From NCBI RefSeq assembly GCF_009389715.1, contig NC_052392.1, positions 35,885,360 through 35,949,359 of the forward strand: a DNA stretch of 64,000 nucleotides, in the 5' to 3' direction. Positions 46,201 to 58,913 of this stretch are shown here, one piece after another; within the stretch, counting starts at the first letter, position 1; every line of letters starts with the position of its first letter. Under the pieces are notes generated by a model, which had not been told where the DNA came from, made no database searches, and saw only the letters and a program-made list of their open reading frames with translations. The stretch comes from Phoenix dactylifera. Taxonomy: Eukaryota > Streptophyta > Magnoliopsida > Arecales > Arecaceae. The translations under genes and the position numbers were made by a program.

Positions 46201-49200
46201 ATGTGTTTAGTCCCACATTGATTGTGTGCCGAGGATATCTTGGATCCTTATATAGGGTTAAAGAATTCAAATAATAACTCGCAGCTAGGCCTTTTGGGTG
46301 AGGTTTGAGGTTGTTACACCAATCAAATTCCAAGCCACATGTTAGGATTTCTACCAGATGAAGTGGATTTGTGGTGGCCAAAGTCCATTTCATTGAGTTC
46401 CAAACAAGTCTAGCATAATCAACTTGGACTTTTATGGTATGGACTGATATTGGCATGACAAGATACTTGAATCCATTTTCCCGTGTAACTTATAATTGAC
46501 TCTTTCTTCGAACTTTCATGTTATTGTAATTTTAATTCTTTTGAAAGTTTCAGAATCTTGATCTGTAATCTGATCCACAATCTTATCTGATTCAATTTAA
46601 CCCCCTCTATGATCTGATCTGAGTTTTAATCTTGTCAAATTGTGCTTCAGCAGGCCAATTTTTATGCAACAAAATTTTAATATATGCTCTATAACATGAT
46701 ACTTTTCTTGTTTGCATTTACAGATTCGTATCGCAGAAGGGTGTTTTTTAACTATGAGAGACGGATAAGGATGCTAAGTCCTCCTGAAAAGGTATTTTAT
46801 GGAATGTTGCTTTTGGTTCATTGAAGTAATCCAGAGAGTTTCTAGTACATGTTGTTTCTTTTTTGGAATGGTAAGAACTCATAAGCTTATTGAACATGTT
46901 TAGTGTTTATCTTCGTTTGGTTTTTAAATATAACAGCACAAATCTTTTTTTGGTAACTTTTGTATTTTGATACATATTTAGAAAAAAAGTGTTATCTAGC
47001 AAAGCAGCCGGTTTTATAGGAGCATATTTTCAAAATTTCTATTTTAAATTCTAGAATTATTATTCCAAATTTAGATTGCCAACTTTCTCCAATGTATCTT
47101 GTCCTAACTCAAGGACAGGGTTTTATAAAATTTTCTTTTGCATCTCCCTATTAAAAAAAAAGAGCATGGAGTAATTAAATTGGTGTATATAACTGTGTAT
47201 ATGAAGTCTATGGGTGTTTTTGGTCATTAAAAATTTGTACATCCGTTATCATCAGCCTGTTGTTCCTCCATCCTCCTATCAATTATTGGCCTCTCTAACT
47301 TTGGTTGTTTGCAAGGAATGTTGAACCGGCCCGTACCAGCTGGTTCAGCTTGTACCGAACCGGTACTGGCTCTAACCAGTCCGATTCGGTGTTAAAAATC
47401 GGTACCGGTCCGAGCCGGCCAACCATACCAGCCCGTACCGGTTCCAAATTTTTTTGGGGCTTTTGGATGCGTGAACCAAGCCGAACCAGTGGTATCGGTT
47501 ATAAAATGATCATCAACATCTACGGTTACAAGTGTTATAAAATGATATTTTTAATCACCACCCACTCAGCTAAGCAGGTAGATTATCTTTCTAAAGTTTT
47601 TTGTAAGAACTTTTTGTCAATCCTTCTTTATTTTGTTTTAAAAAAAAGCATTAAGATAGCTTCTTAACTAAGGTCAGTTGTGGCAAGTATTCATACTTTT
47701 CAAATTAGATTTTATTGAAACAATATAATTACATTGATATTTGCTTTCTTATCATCTTCCTACACCATTATTTGCTTAACAGGATCTTTGTATTCGATTT
47801 TATATTTTCCTTTTACTATGTATTCATGTAGAAGATATAAAGATGGAGGCATGCAATGCTTCAAACTAAGTTACATTCAACATGATATTAAACTTGACCT
47901 TTATTGCTTTCGCATTTTCTTTTTCTGACCCATACTTGGCTGTGCATCATATACTTCAATTTTTCATTTGTCATGTGCCATTAAAAAAGGCAGCCTAGTG
48001 CATGAGGCAGTTGACATTGTAGAGTCTGAGGAGGGTTAGATGTACGCAACCTCACCCCTGCATGTAGAGAGGCTGTTTTCGTGTTTCAAACCCTTGACTT
48101 TCGGGTCACAATGGAGTCACCTATCCGTGGCACTAAGGCTCATCCCCTTTTAAGTGTGTTATTGCTATGATATATGTGCTGATCCAACATTTATACTTGC
48201 GACTATCTAGGGAAATAGGCTATACCTGAGTCACTCTTACGATAATGTTGGAGTACCTCACTGCAATAATGCATGCACATGGTATATTTTTTTGAAAAAA
48301 ATCCTTCCTGAGTATTATTGCTTTATTTGTTTTGCTATGTTTTAGTTTGATTTTCTCTTCTAAATGAAGACTAAAATAGAGTTATATGATTTGTAAAATA
48401 TTCATTAAATTTTTATTATATTCGCTAACTATACTCCATATTTTGTTAAATAGCATCCTATATGTTATGGTTCATGGGCAAACATCAACATACTCAAAAA
48501 TCTTTTCTTATTTCCAGATTTTTGAATACTTTGCATCTGTTCGGAGTCCAGAAGGGGAAATATATATGTTACCCACAGATTTGATGAGAGCGATTGTGCC
48601 TGTATTTCCTCCATCAGAATCAAATATTATTAGAGAAGGACATCTTAGAGGCGAGCGTCATCCTAGCGAGTTGCACTGTGCTCCATCTCCCTTTTTCATG
48701 CTTTTTGATACTAATAATGATGGACTGATATCCTTCCCAGAGTAAGTTGAGGACTTTAGTTTTGCAACGTCAAGCTAAAATTCAAATGCATGTATCCACA
48801 TTTTCAATCTGTAAAAACTTTATGATAGTTGAAAGTTCTGGGTAGCGCTACATGTAAATTGATCTTTCTTGACACTCTTCATTTTCACTTCTAACAGGTA
48901 TATCTTTTTTGTGACATTGCTTAGCATTCCTATATCAAGCTTTAGTGTGACTTTTAAAATGTTTGATCTCGACACTAATGGGTAAGATTTGCTCTTTACA
49001 TTATTTGAATTTGTATCTTCTGAGTTTGAAGTATGTTAGAATGAATGTTTCTTCATTGCAATCTTGCAATATCCAGATGCTACTTTTCATTATTCTCTGT
49101 TGTTAGATGTTCTTTGCTACTTATGTATCATGTGCTAAATATTTCTAATTTATTTATGCAGATATAGTTAATTTGTTAGGAAAACTGATGTTGGACTTTC

Positions 49201-52200
49201 ATATCAAGTATTATAGCAAAAAAATATAAAGTTATACTATAAACAAATTATGTTTTGTTGATATCTTAATTTAGGATATCTATCTTCTTTGGTTCTCTAA
49301 CATACAAACTTTATAAGGCATATAAATTGGAAAATTTACTAGTCTTTTCAGTATTAGAATGGCTCAACCTCATACCGATTTGGACATGTATGGTCCGCTT
49401 TGTGAAATTTTTGTGGGGGACTCCTAGAATGCGTACATAATGTGTGATTAGTACTTCCAAGTTAAGAAACAAAGATTTCCAGTGGTTTTGATGCCTTTGT
49501 CATCACCTTATGCGAACCCACTTAGTGCCATGCTTGTATTTGGTATTTACTTTTTATTAATTTGAATGATTTTTTATAAGAATAACATAGATAAATGATT
49601 TTCTGATTTGCTGCACTGGAGAAGGGTTTATCAAAACCTTCATACTGATTCAGGTCATGGCTTTTGTTTGAAACTTGGTTGTTATGTATGCTTTCAGCTT
49701 TTTCTCTAAAATTCTTGGAGCAAGCTTTCTCCCACCCTGTTTTGCCCTCATGTTTTTTCAGATTGTTGGATATAGGAGCATTGTCCTAGAAGAGCATCAT
49801 ATAATGTATACATCTTCTTGATGCAATCCAGCTATAGAATTTGTCATTGATTGTTGATTATGTTATTTTTTCTCCTTGAACAGTGTATTTTTTCTTATGG
49901 AAGCCAGATTAGTGGGTAATATTTTTTATTTTTCTGAGGAACTTATCATGTCTATTTGCTCAAACCATGATCATTCAATCCTTTTCGCCAATGAAATGGA
50001 GAGTTGGCATCAGAATAGAAGTAAATGTTGAGAAAGTTGCACAAAAAGATCAAGTACATCGTTATGACTGGTTGTCAACCTGCTAGTAGCCTCCTGGGAA
50101 GTGGTTCCAAATTCTTGACCAAGGAAATGCTGGACAAGAGAGGAACTTGCTATGATATCTAAAAGCTCTGTTGGCTAATAGGAAGATTCACTTCTTTATA
50201 GCAGTTATGAGAAAGGAGAAGCAGTTGGACTCGCTAATTTAACAAGAAAACTTTGGAGTTAGACAAGAAGGTGCTTATTATTTTTTCCTACCCTGGAGGA
50301 GGCTTAGGGCTTCTATGTTTAGGAAGAGGGAGTGGACAGGAATTTGAAGGTATTCAAAACATGTTAAAGAGCTAAGAATCTTTGCATGATATATCAAATA
50401 TCTGAACAGCAACATCCAACTTGTTTACAAATAAGAGATTAGGAAAGATTGCTTAACAGATTTTAGTGATGTCAAAGCCTGAATAAGTTAAGAAGTATAT
50501 CTGGAGATATGGTGTTTGGCAGATTAGAGATGCAGAAAAACATTAGTTACTTCTTTTAGTAGTCTATTCGAAATTTTTTGACCATATAGTATCACGCAAT
50601 ATTTAGAGACTCTGCCTGAGGAATTCTAATATCAGAAAAATGGTGGTTTAAAGTGAGGAGGAACAACTTGGACAATTTTTTTTCATTTCTGCTTTGACTA
50701 TTAAAGGAAGCACTAAATTAATTTTCAGAAAATGGCTAATACTCCAAAGTTCAAACTATTAATAAGTCGTACATATGTTGGCCTTTGAGTTGGTACTTGA
50801 AGACAAAGATTATGCCATGTTGGTGGAAGACAGTGGGAGCAAAAGTAGTACTGTAGGCATGGCTTCAAAGAAAGTAATTGCTTTTTATTTATTATTTTGT
50901 GTTGGATCTGTCACCCGCTTGTGGACGTAAGTATCTTTGCTAAACCACATGAATTCCAGTGACTTTGTTATTTTTAATTGTGTTTATTAATTTATCATAA
51001 GACTTTATTGTGGGATGCATACTTATCACTTTGTTTGCTACCTAAGGGATGTGGTGATGGGATCAGTACTAGGTATTTTGTAGAAACCCCAATAAATAAT
51101 ACTAGATCAAGGTTTAGGTAAATTTACTGAACATATTAGAAGTCTTTGCAGCCTCCTCCTGGTTTGATGCAAAATTTGATAGGAAGGAAAATTTAGCATC
51201 TGGAGATATTCAACGAAGTCCCCAACTCTCCATAAGGTGCTACAAGGATAATTTAAAAGGTTGGTTATTAACAAGTAATGAAGATTGGCAGGAGCTTCAA
51301 AAGATTCAGGCAGTCCATACAATTGTGTGTCCAATGAGGTGACATACAACATCATGGACAAGGAAACTGATATGGGTTTCCATCCAAGTTAGGAAAGTTG
51401 TGCCTTCTCACCAACAAACTGTTCTTGAAGCATAACAGGATCTTGAATTATCTTCGAAGTGTTAACTTTGAGATGGAGAAAGAAAATGAGGCTTTATTGA
51501 TTTGCTACCTTGCTTCTTTGTGCGACCACATGGTGATCATTTTCCTATGATAAGGATAAAATGAAGTAACAGCTTTCATTAAATAAGATCAGAAAAGTCC
51601 TAGCTAGAGGTTTGATCAAGGATAATTGCTTGTATCTGAAGATGCTAGTGTAAGGCAAGGATAATTGAAAGCGGATCTTAAGCCGATCCATCAAGATCCA
51701 TAACCCAGGTGAAGGGCAAGAAGCAACCTTATCATTCCAAGGAACATGATCACCATTAGGTGGGATGGTCCATGATGAGTACCAAAAAGAAGAGTCATTT
51801 CTTTGGATGCAGAAGTGGTGGTTGAGCCCACTTATCACAACGATCAAAGCCGACACAGCATTATGGTTTTGGTGGTAATTGAGAAGAGCAGCATTTTGCA
51901 TACCACCTAAGCGTAAACTTGATTGTAGGTGGGGTTTTGATGGCTCCTATATTAGGATAGAGATGTGATATTTTGCCTGATGGTGAAAGGGCAGCCACTT
52001 TGGGTTGCCTTTGAATGTAAACAATTGCAGGTATATTCCAAGTATACTGAAGGAGTATAGTGGTAGGAAGAGCATATTTATGTCAACCTCAGTTTTGTGT
52101 TCTATGAGGAGCTAAGCTAGCTTGTACGTTAAGGAAGAAACATGGGCCAAGCTAGCTTTTACTTGTTCTTCAGGTTGGCTTGTCAATGGAAGCCGATGTG

Positions 52201-55200
52201 AAGCATGTTGGCAAGAAGGGCCTCATTTTCACTTAAAAGAAGCTGAGTCCAAGTGGCACTCTTCTCCATCCAGCGAGCAATGAGGGATAGTGACATCTCT
52301 TGTCTCATATGAAAGAGGACAAGATCCTTATAAGGAGGGCCCACATGGTGCAAAATAATGGGGGTGAATATGTGTGTGAGAGAGATTGCTCAGGAAAAAA
52401 GGAGAAAAAGATAAAGAGATAAGAAAGAGGAGAGAGGATGATGAGAGATGGATGGTTTGGTTCTCTTGTTGATATCATGAATTTTCTCAGACATTTTCCT
52501 GTGCATGTCTCTTTGATCTTGCCTTCTTTTGTAGTCTTTGTTGTGCAGGTTTTCTCTTAGGTGTGACTCTGCTTCAAATGTTTTAGTTTCATCTGTTGTT
52601 ATGATAATCTAGTAGCGAGTCTTCTAGCTCTTGTAATTTGGATTGCACTTTCTATTTATATTGTGGATTTCTCATTTCTCATGGATGTATGCATCTTTAT
52701 ATAATCACAATTTCCTTTGCTTCTTGTTATTTGTTTATTTATAAGCATTGTTCTCTTGTTGGATGTTTGTTATCACCTTGTTCTACAACCCAAGATATTT
52801 GTTGGTTGCATTAGGGCTTGGATAGTCGTAGACATCTCGACACCTCTTATCCTTACAAATATGAAGACAATTATGTTTTGGCTTTTAGCATGACCTACTC
52901 AATGAAATGTGGAGCAAAGTGAGGGCAATGCCCATTACAACTGAATTGGAAGGATTTCTCCTTGACTGATAGGTGCTATGATTCACATTATTGGATTGCT
53001 TACTTTCCATTTCATAGGTCATGTTCCAGTGTGGTCCATACCTTGATGCAAATGGATGAACCATTGAAAGAGTGCAAACCATTGCATGCTGAACTGTCTG
53101 GTTCACCCCATACTGAACCGAATTGGGGCGGAACCAGGACGGTTCGGAGCTCTAGTAACTTTTTCCCTTTAAGAAATCTTTCATGCACATTATTAGTAAA
53201 TTGTCCCTTCTATGTCTACTATATGTTTCTTTACTATCTAACCTAAAATGGCTTCTCTGTGTCAAATGGTAAGATTTTCAGTCTCCTATATTAAGATATG
53301 CCTGCATGAAGTTTGCAATATTTCACTTGTGACTTCTGGATAATTTCTAATTTTTACTGAAGCTTAAATCCTTTCCTTTTTTGTATTACTATGTCTTCTT
53401 TGTTTTACTATTTGGTAGATACAGAACTCTATTGCATTTTTTTCATTTTATTTTATTTGATTTCATAAATATGTTATCAAGTTGGAGTTTTACCTTTTTG
53501 TGGTTTACTTGTGACCATTTGCGCGCAGTTAAACTCTTGTCCGTCCTGTTAAAGACCCGCTGTATATCAGCATATTCCATCATCACTATTTGTTGTTTGA
53601 TAGTAGAGGGTATGAACACATTGTAGTTACCTTTTTATCCAGTAATCACTTTAAAACTGAATAATCCTGTATTGTTTTCAGAGAGATAGAAAGAGAAGAG
53701 TTTAAGAAAGTGATGGCATTGCTGCGTTCATATAATAGACAAGGAGCCAGTCATAGGGATGGACGTCGTACTGGTCTGAAAGTTGGTGGATCTGTAGAAA
53801 ATGGGGGTCTAGTGGAGTATTTCTTTGGCAAGGATGGAAAGGGACACCTCCAACATGATAAATTTGTTCATTTTCTGAGGGACTTGCATGATGAGGTACT
53901 TCTCATTTTTCATATCCCTTTTAGATTGGTTTTAAAGAGTACGTCCAATAATGCCGAGACTTCTTGATTCTAATTAACTTTTGAAATAGAGCTTTTCCTT
54001 TTTTTTCTCCCTATTTTTGTGGGTTTTTTTTTTCCTTTTTTTTCTTTTTTGAGGAGGGGGGGGGGGGGTTGAAGTTTGTGATTCTCTTATGGCCATACAT
54101 TGTCTTTATCATCTTTATGTATGTTACTGAATAATGTAGAGATCAGTGTAAAGAAAAAAAACTTAGTAGAATTAATCAGTGTGAAAGGTTTCAAAAACCA
54201 TGTTAAATAGTTGCAACTTCATTTGATGGTGTTATAACATGATTGTGAGACTGCAGTTGTCTCACCTGCACCATCACCCTTAACTATTTTTCCAGTGACT
54301 TTTTGATAGGATGTCATATCAATGCATTTTATTTAATTAAATCACTTTATTGAACAAATGAGAACTGAGAGTAAGGATTAATTTCAGTAGGCAAGCAGGG
54401 AAAGAATGATGAAAACAAGTAGTTCAGACCCTTTTTTCACCTTGAAAACTTCATTTCCGAAATTATGGTCATGCGGTTCATTATATTAAATATCTGATTG
54501 AAGCAGGACCGAGTTTGATGACCCGCTGCTGCAATAAAGAAAAGGATTTTGTATTGTCTTTGTCTATTTTCTGTTTTGCATAATTCATGTAAGATAGAGA
54601 AAACTAATCAAACTGGTATTTCCTGGACATCATTTGATTGTGGTCTCATTCTAATCCATTTCAATTCTAGCTACATTTAGTACCCTACTGTCAGGTTTCT
54701 TCAAAATTTGCAACACAGATTTTGCCTTACTCATATCTAAATAATTCATTATATTTAAAATTTGCAAATAATTTATTCTTTGAAGGTCATCTTAAAAGTC
54801 CATGATCATTTCAACTATGATAGATGTAAGATTGTATGGATTGCATGGCACCTGTGTTTGTTTCTAGGTTATGTTGATTGACACAAGTTGCTGGGGCTTA
54901 AAGATAAAAAATTAGAACGGATATATATGGCCAATAAAAACCATGTAGACCAGAATCTAGAATTACATTATACATGGTTGGTTGTTACTTTAGCTTGCTG
55001 ACATTTTACTAGATTTAAGCTGCTCATTGACTTGATTCCTCACGAGTTTCAAGATTGTAAAACCACTCAATGAATGCATGTGGATGAAAATAAGTCACAG
55101 AGTCATCTGAAGTACTATCTGCATCAAGCCTCCACAGCAATCTCCATTTGACCTGACAAATTGTTCTCCCAGTGAGTTGATGGCTTACAGAGCATTTAAT

Positions 55201-57003
55201 ATGGGATTCTAAACAAAAGTTTATAAGACTCCATTTGATTGATGAGAGAATGGAGGAAAGGAAATGAATATATGGGTGGAAATTTGCAGATGTAATCTTA
55301 CTCCTTCCATTTTCATTTCTCTCTCCTTGTTTTCTCTGGCAACAAAACACAGGCTGAGGGTGTCAGCATGAACAATATGTCTTTCGTAAATGACAGATTT
55401 GCATGGACAAATATCCGGCTGCAGATGATTGATCATTCCAGTCAATATTTGTCATTGTGCTGGAGTATTAGATTCGAGATTGTGAGTCATTATGGACTAA
55501 GATTCCGCTTATTCTGAAACCATTAATCTGGTTCAAGATAGCTGGATTACATTCAATTGGGATTAATTTGTTCATGTTCTTTGTTTCTCTGGTTATTGTT
55601 TACTGAAAACTGTTTGCTTTCATGAGAAGTGTATATTATTTTGTATGTTAATATTCTACAACTGCGATGACACCGATGTTTGCATCGCTGCTTTTAAATA
55701 ATTGAAAGCCTAGATATATATGGGGCACCTTATTTGTGAGTGTTCTTAAAAGTTAGATTTTGATGAGCTTTTGATAGAGCGAAGTTTTTGAGCATTCAAA
55801 ATTTGTTTAGCAGATTTCCCTTCTGTTTCTTTTCATTTATCCGCACAAAAAAAAAAAAAAAAAAACTTTGAGAACAGTTGATATGAATATCATTGCATTA
55901 GAGATGGTTAAAATTACATGTCCATGACATGTTTATTGTTCATGCTTGCTTTGAGCTGTCTGTTTATCAATCATCTTGCAATGTATATGCTGATTTAGTT
56001 AGAATTTTATTCAGAAACTCCTATCATCTGTAAGAACATTTTCTTTCTCCAGATTGTGCGCTTGGAGTTTGCTCATTATGACTTCAAGTCAAGAGGAACC
56101 ATTTCTGCCAAGGATTTTGCATTGTCTATGGTAGCTTGTGCTGACTTGAACCATATAAACATGTTTCTTGATAGAGTAGATGAATTGAACAATAACCCAC
56201 ACCTCCGAGATATGCGCATTACCTTTGAGGTCAGACATCTCCTCCATATCTTCACATTTCTGACCTAATATACATTTTCTTGTATGCCTCACACATGTTG
56301 AAACTTTCAGGAATTTAAGACTTTTGCGGAGCTACGAGACAGATTACAAGCATTGACTTTAGCAATATTCGGTTATGGCAAAGTAAATGGTTTGTTGACA
56401 AAGCAAGATTTCAAAAGAGCAGCATCCCATGTAAGTCTCATTGGTTCCCTTTTCCCATCCATTACATATTTCTGTTATTTTAAGATACGAGAATTAGTAC
56501 TAATTAAACTGAGGGTAGACAATCTCAGCGTCTAGTTGATGTGCTATCCTTTGGTTTCAACTGTTCAGTTGACCTGTCGAACAAACCTCTAGATAATGCC
56601 TAGATTATTTGGCTGGTGTTCCTGATTTAGTTCTAGCCCCCATAAAGAGATGCTTTACCAATGACCAAATGGATCTGTACCAACTTGGTGCTAGATAAGC
56701 TGTTATCTATTATTTTTAGATGACTTGTTTAGTTGCCTTCCTGGTTTGGATTACCATTCTGATGCCATTGTTTTGTTTTGATGCTGATAGGTCTGCAATC
56801 TCTCTGTGACTGACAATGTTGTTGACGTCATTTTCCACGTATTTGATGCAAATTGTGATGGAAATTTAAGCTCGGAGGAGTTTGTAAGAGCTTTACAGAA
56901 GCGCGAAAGTGCCATTCGCCAGCCAACTGCAACAGGTCTTGCAGGGCTGTTGTCTTGCTGGTTGAATTGCAAAAGGTGTTCCGTACCTCAAATCCCTATG
57001 TAG
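40207..57003 (+). CDS. MICU: plant MICU, mitochondrial calcium uptake EF-hand protein, 467 aa, 8 exons
   Basis: Calcium-sensing regulator of the mitochondrial calcium uniporter, expected in the intermembrane space. Read as join(40207..40510, 46724..46791, 48518..48741, 48898..48981, 53682..53895, 56053..56229, 56311..56430, 56791..57003), phases consistent, 468 codons. The N-terminus MKAMLSAIRRSAIRRRS is Arg-rich without acids, like a mitochondrial presequence, followed by a hydrophobic segment (VLGKAAAGILAAGGSILALW). Exons 2-3 carry the family core YERRIRMLSPPEKIFEYFAS. EF-hand loops are DTNNDGLISFPE (188-199), DLDTNGEIEREE (222-233) and DANCDGNLSSEE (416-427), all with acidic position 1 and Glu at 12, so all three look able to bind calcium; three loops is the plant MICU pattern. 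VEYFFGKDG and LEFAHYDFKSRGTISAKDFA are further family motifs. The C-terminus is cysteine-containing (CWLNCKRC). ATG at 40207 or 40216 could be used. Introns 1 and 4 are 6.2 and 4.7 kb. Confidence 0.93.
40640..40701. repeat. perfect 31-bp tandem duplication
   Basis: Two identical head-to-tail copies starting CCCCTTAATGGAATCTGTAT at 40640 and 40671. A third, partial word (TTTAATGGAAT) follows near 40763. Confidence 0.9.
41867..42118 (+). mobile_element. remnant of a LINE reverse-transcriptase C-terminus
   Basis: An open stretch translates to RKRRGRPKLTWMKIMREDME, the conserved basic tail found after the reverse transcriptase of plant non-LTR retrotransposons (RGRP-x-x-TW followed by an acidic helix). 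The rest of the reverse transcriptase is not visible upstream and the frame degrades after this motif, so only a 5'-truncated fragment remains in MICU intron 1. Confidence 0.45.
45900..46318 (+). mobile_element. TRIM-like miniature LTR retrotransposon
   Basis: Two diverged direct repeats, 45900-46014 (115 bp) and 46202-46318 (117 bp), align over their whole length, both beginning TG and ending TTACA. Both contain a CCCACAT start block and a CTTATA-type box. A primer-binding-site-like word GGATATCAGATCAAACC follows the first repeat and a purine-rich GAGGGCA precedes the second. The 187-bp interior has no coding frame. This is the layout of terminal-repeat retrotransposons in miniature. The expected 5-bp flanking duplication is not seen (AGGCA versus CCAAT), so age or rearrangement must be assumed. 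Confidence 0.6.
47312..47505. mobile_element. partial copy of the CCGG-rich hAT-like MITE
   Basis: The left end CAAGGAATGTTGAACCGG matches the terminal repeat of the element at 23805 at 16 of 18 positions, and continues with the same CCCGTACC start and many ACCGG/GGTACCGG words. The matching right terminal repeat was not found before about 47600, so the copy is truncated or badly decayed. It lies in MICU intron 2. Confidence 0.6.
48982..53681 (+). other. intron 4 of MICU, 4.7 kb
   Basis: Begins GTAAGA and ends TGTTTTCAG. It splits the second EF-hand loop inside its glycine codon (GG before, A after). Frames at 51107-51361 and 51545-51901 on the minus strand are unrecognised. Around 53090-53150 there is a short CGG-rich word cluster (ATGCTGAACTG, GAACCGAATTGGGG, GGACGGTTCGG) that may be a further decayed relative of the element at 23805. 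Confidence 0.6.
53896..56052 (+). other. intron 5 of MICU, 2.2 kb
   Basis: Begins GTACTT and ends TTTCTCCAG. It contains a T-rich tract followed by G13 (54056-54068) and an A tract at about 55847-55865. Nothing coding was recognised; the minus-strand frames at 55024-55445 lack known motifs. Confidence 0.6.
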
Positions 57004-57177
57004 ATCTTGGCGCAGTCTGCTGTTGCACCAAGCTGGACTCACTAGAGTAGGAGGATCTCACTCGTTTCAGTAATGTTGGTGGATTAGGGGGATGGTTTAG
57101 TTGATAATCTCGTATCAAGGTATGGGAAACTAAGCAGAATAATTATGTAGTTCTGATTGTTGGAAGTAGAATTAAGT

Positions 57178-57183
57178 AATAAA
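57178..57183 (+). terminator. candidate polyadenylation signal of MICU
   Basis: AATAAA, 175 nt after the TAG stop. It is the only exact AATAAA I noticed close to the stop; plant signals are loose, so other sites may be used. Confidence 0.35.
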
Positions 57184-58913
57184 TATCTGATCCTATTGTT
57201 AACGGCTAACATATAATCCTGTTCATATCTAGGGTCAGGAGATGCTTTTAATGTTGGGACGCCAGAAGTCATATGGAACCTCTTTGGCAGTTGGCACCAC
57301 TGTAGGGGTATGCCTGCTCGAGTTCAGATCCTCTAATTGTATATGTTTTAGCTGTAAATATCTAGAGGTCATCCATCTCGGAAATGGATGGCTTTTGCTT
57401 ACCTCGGGAATAGAAAGCACTATATTGGGTGCTGAACATGGCAGGTTGCAAGATGAGCAATAGCTGTGCATTTCCAAGATGGATGACATGGTGGCTGCTA
57501 GGCAACCCTCTTTCGTGCAAAACACGCGCCATAAAGGATCCTAGTTCATGCCTACTCTTTTGTATATATTACTTATGTAGGTGGTTGTGGCTCTCCTCAA
57601 CTGTATTTATATGTGATCTTTTTGTAATTTATTTGTTATTCAATGCTTCATCTCTTGCCTTTCTTGAAGATACAACTGATGTCGCATGGGTTATCATCAT
57701 CATCTTTGTTTTTCTCTTATTTTTTTTCTCGTCTCCTCCTCCCCTCATTGTGTATATTGAAAAAAAGAGAGAGAAATGAGGGAGACCCACCACTATGATT
57801 AACAATGTCCAGATATTTGGAAATCTTCTACCGGAGAATCAAATTGAAAACTGAGGGGGTGAGATTACGCTATTGTGTTCAATCAGCACTAGAAATTAAA
57901 CTTTCAGGCAAACTTGCTTGGGGCGTGGCATCTTTTAAGAAAATGTGGTGGGAATTGGGATGACTTAGACAACAGAAACCTCTAGAGGTTTTTCATTGTC
58001 TTGATCCTACCTAGAGTATTGCATGTCTCTTCTTATATTGAGGTAATGTACAAGAAAATATCTAATTTTATCTATTATTGTATGCTATGAGATAATTTAT
58101 TAGATTATCATTAATATTTGGTTTTTTTTCTCCATCTTCTCGTTATTTGTAGACATATTTTTATAAAAATGCAAAGCTTTTATAGAATGGATAGCTCATG
58201 ATTCGACCTTGAATCATTTTTTCAAACAGAAGAAAATTCTGTAAACTATTTACTATTTTTTATGTAGTGCTTGTATACTTATCGAGCATTTCATAAAACT
58301 TGTATATATATTTTTTTGGAATGGCTAAGAATGTCTTTTTTTTAAAGTATATGGATAACATTTTTTTAAATAGGAACTAAGTCAAAAAGTTCATTAGGAT
58401 GGCTAACCATGCTGGTAGTACTTTGTGGGTGGAGGATGGGGAGCTGCTTCGGGAGATTCGTTATATTTGTTTTTCGATTTTATTGGGTGCATCCGTACAC
58501 GTGTTGTATGAATCATCCGGTCCAGCAAAAAAAAAAAAAAAGCAGGCTGGCTTCGTCGTGACATTTTTGTAATGATGCATCAACATAAGCACTTGATGAA
58601 TAAGATTTATAGGAACAAGTGGCTATGATTGGAGGCATACATGGCTATGTGGTAAACGTTATGGGGGATATAGGTTTTCCTTGAAGTTTGGTGGACTGCA
58701 TGGATGTTATGGATGACTCGGCTGGAGAACGAATTGTTGTGATGGAGGTTATCCCATTATGCGAGAGGAAGTAACGTGCAAGGTCGTGGTGAAAGGAATT
58801 GGTTAGGAAATCCAAAGAGGATCGAAACCATGCCGTTTGAATGAAATAGTCTGACTATTGGAGCTTTTATAATACTGCTAATAAAGTGGACACTTAAACG
58901 CATACGGACTCAA
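57184..58913. other. MICU downstream region and intergenic DNA
   Basis: No gene is supported. An A15 tract at about 58525-58540 could mark an old retroposon tail, but no upstream body was recognised. Confidence 0.4.

Larger units (their letters stand above)
40511..46723 (+). other. intron 1 of MICU, 6.2 kb
   Basis: Begins GTCATT (a weak but valid GT donor) and ends TTTACAG. It contains a 31-bp tandem duplication, a LINE remnant and a TRIM-like element (separate entries). Frames at 43363-43700 are short, overlap on both strands and show no recognised protein. No missing exon is suggested, because exon 1 and exon 2 join within the family sequence at FLLG-DSYRRR. Confidence 0.7.
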
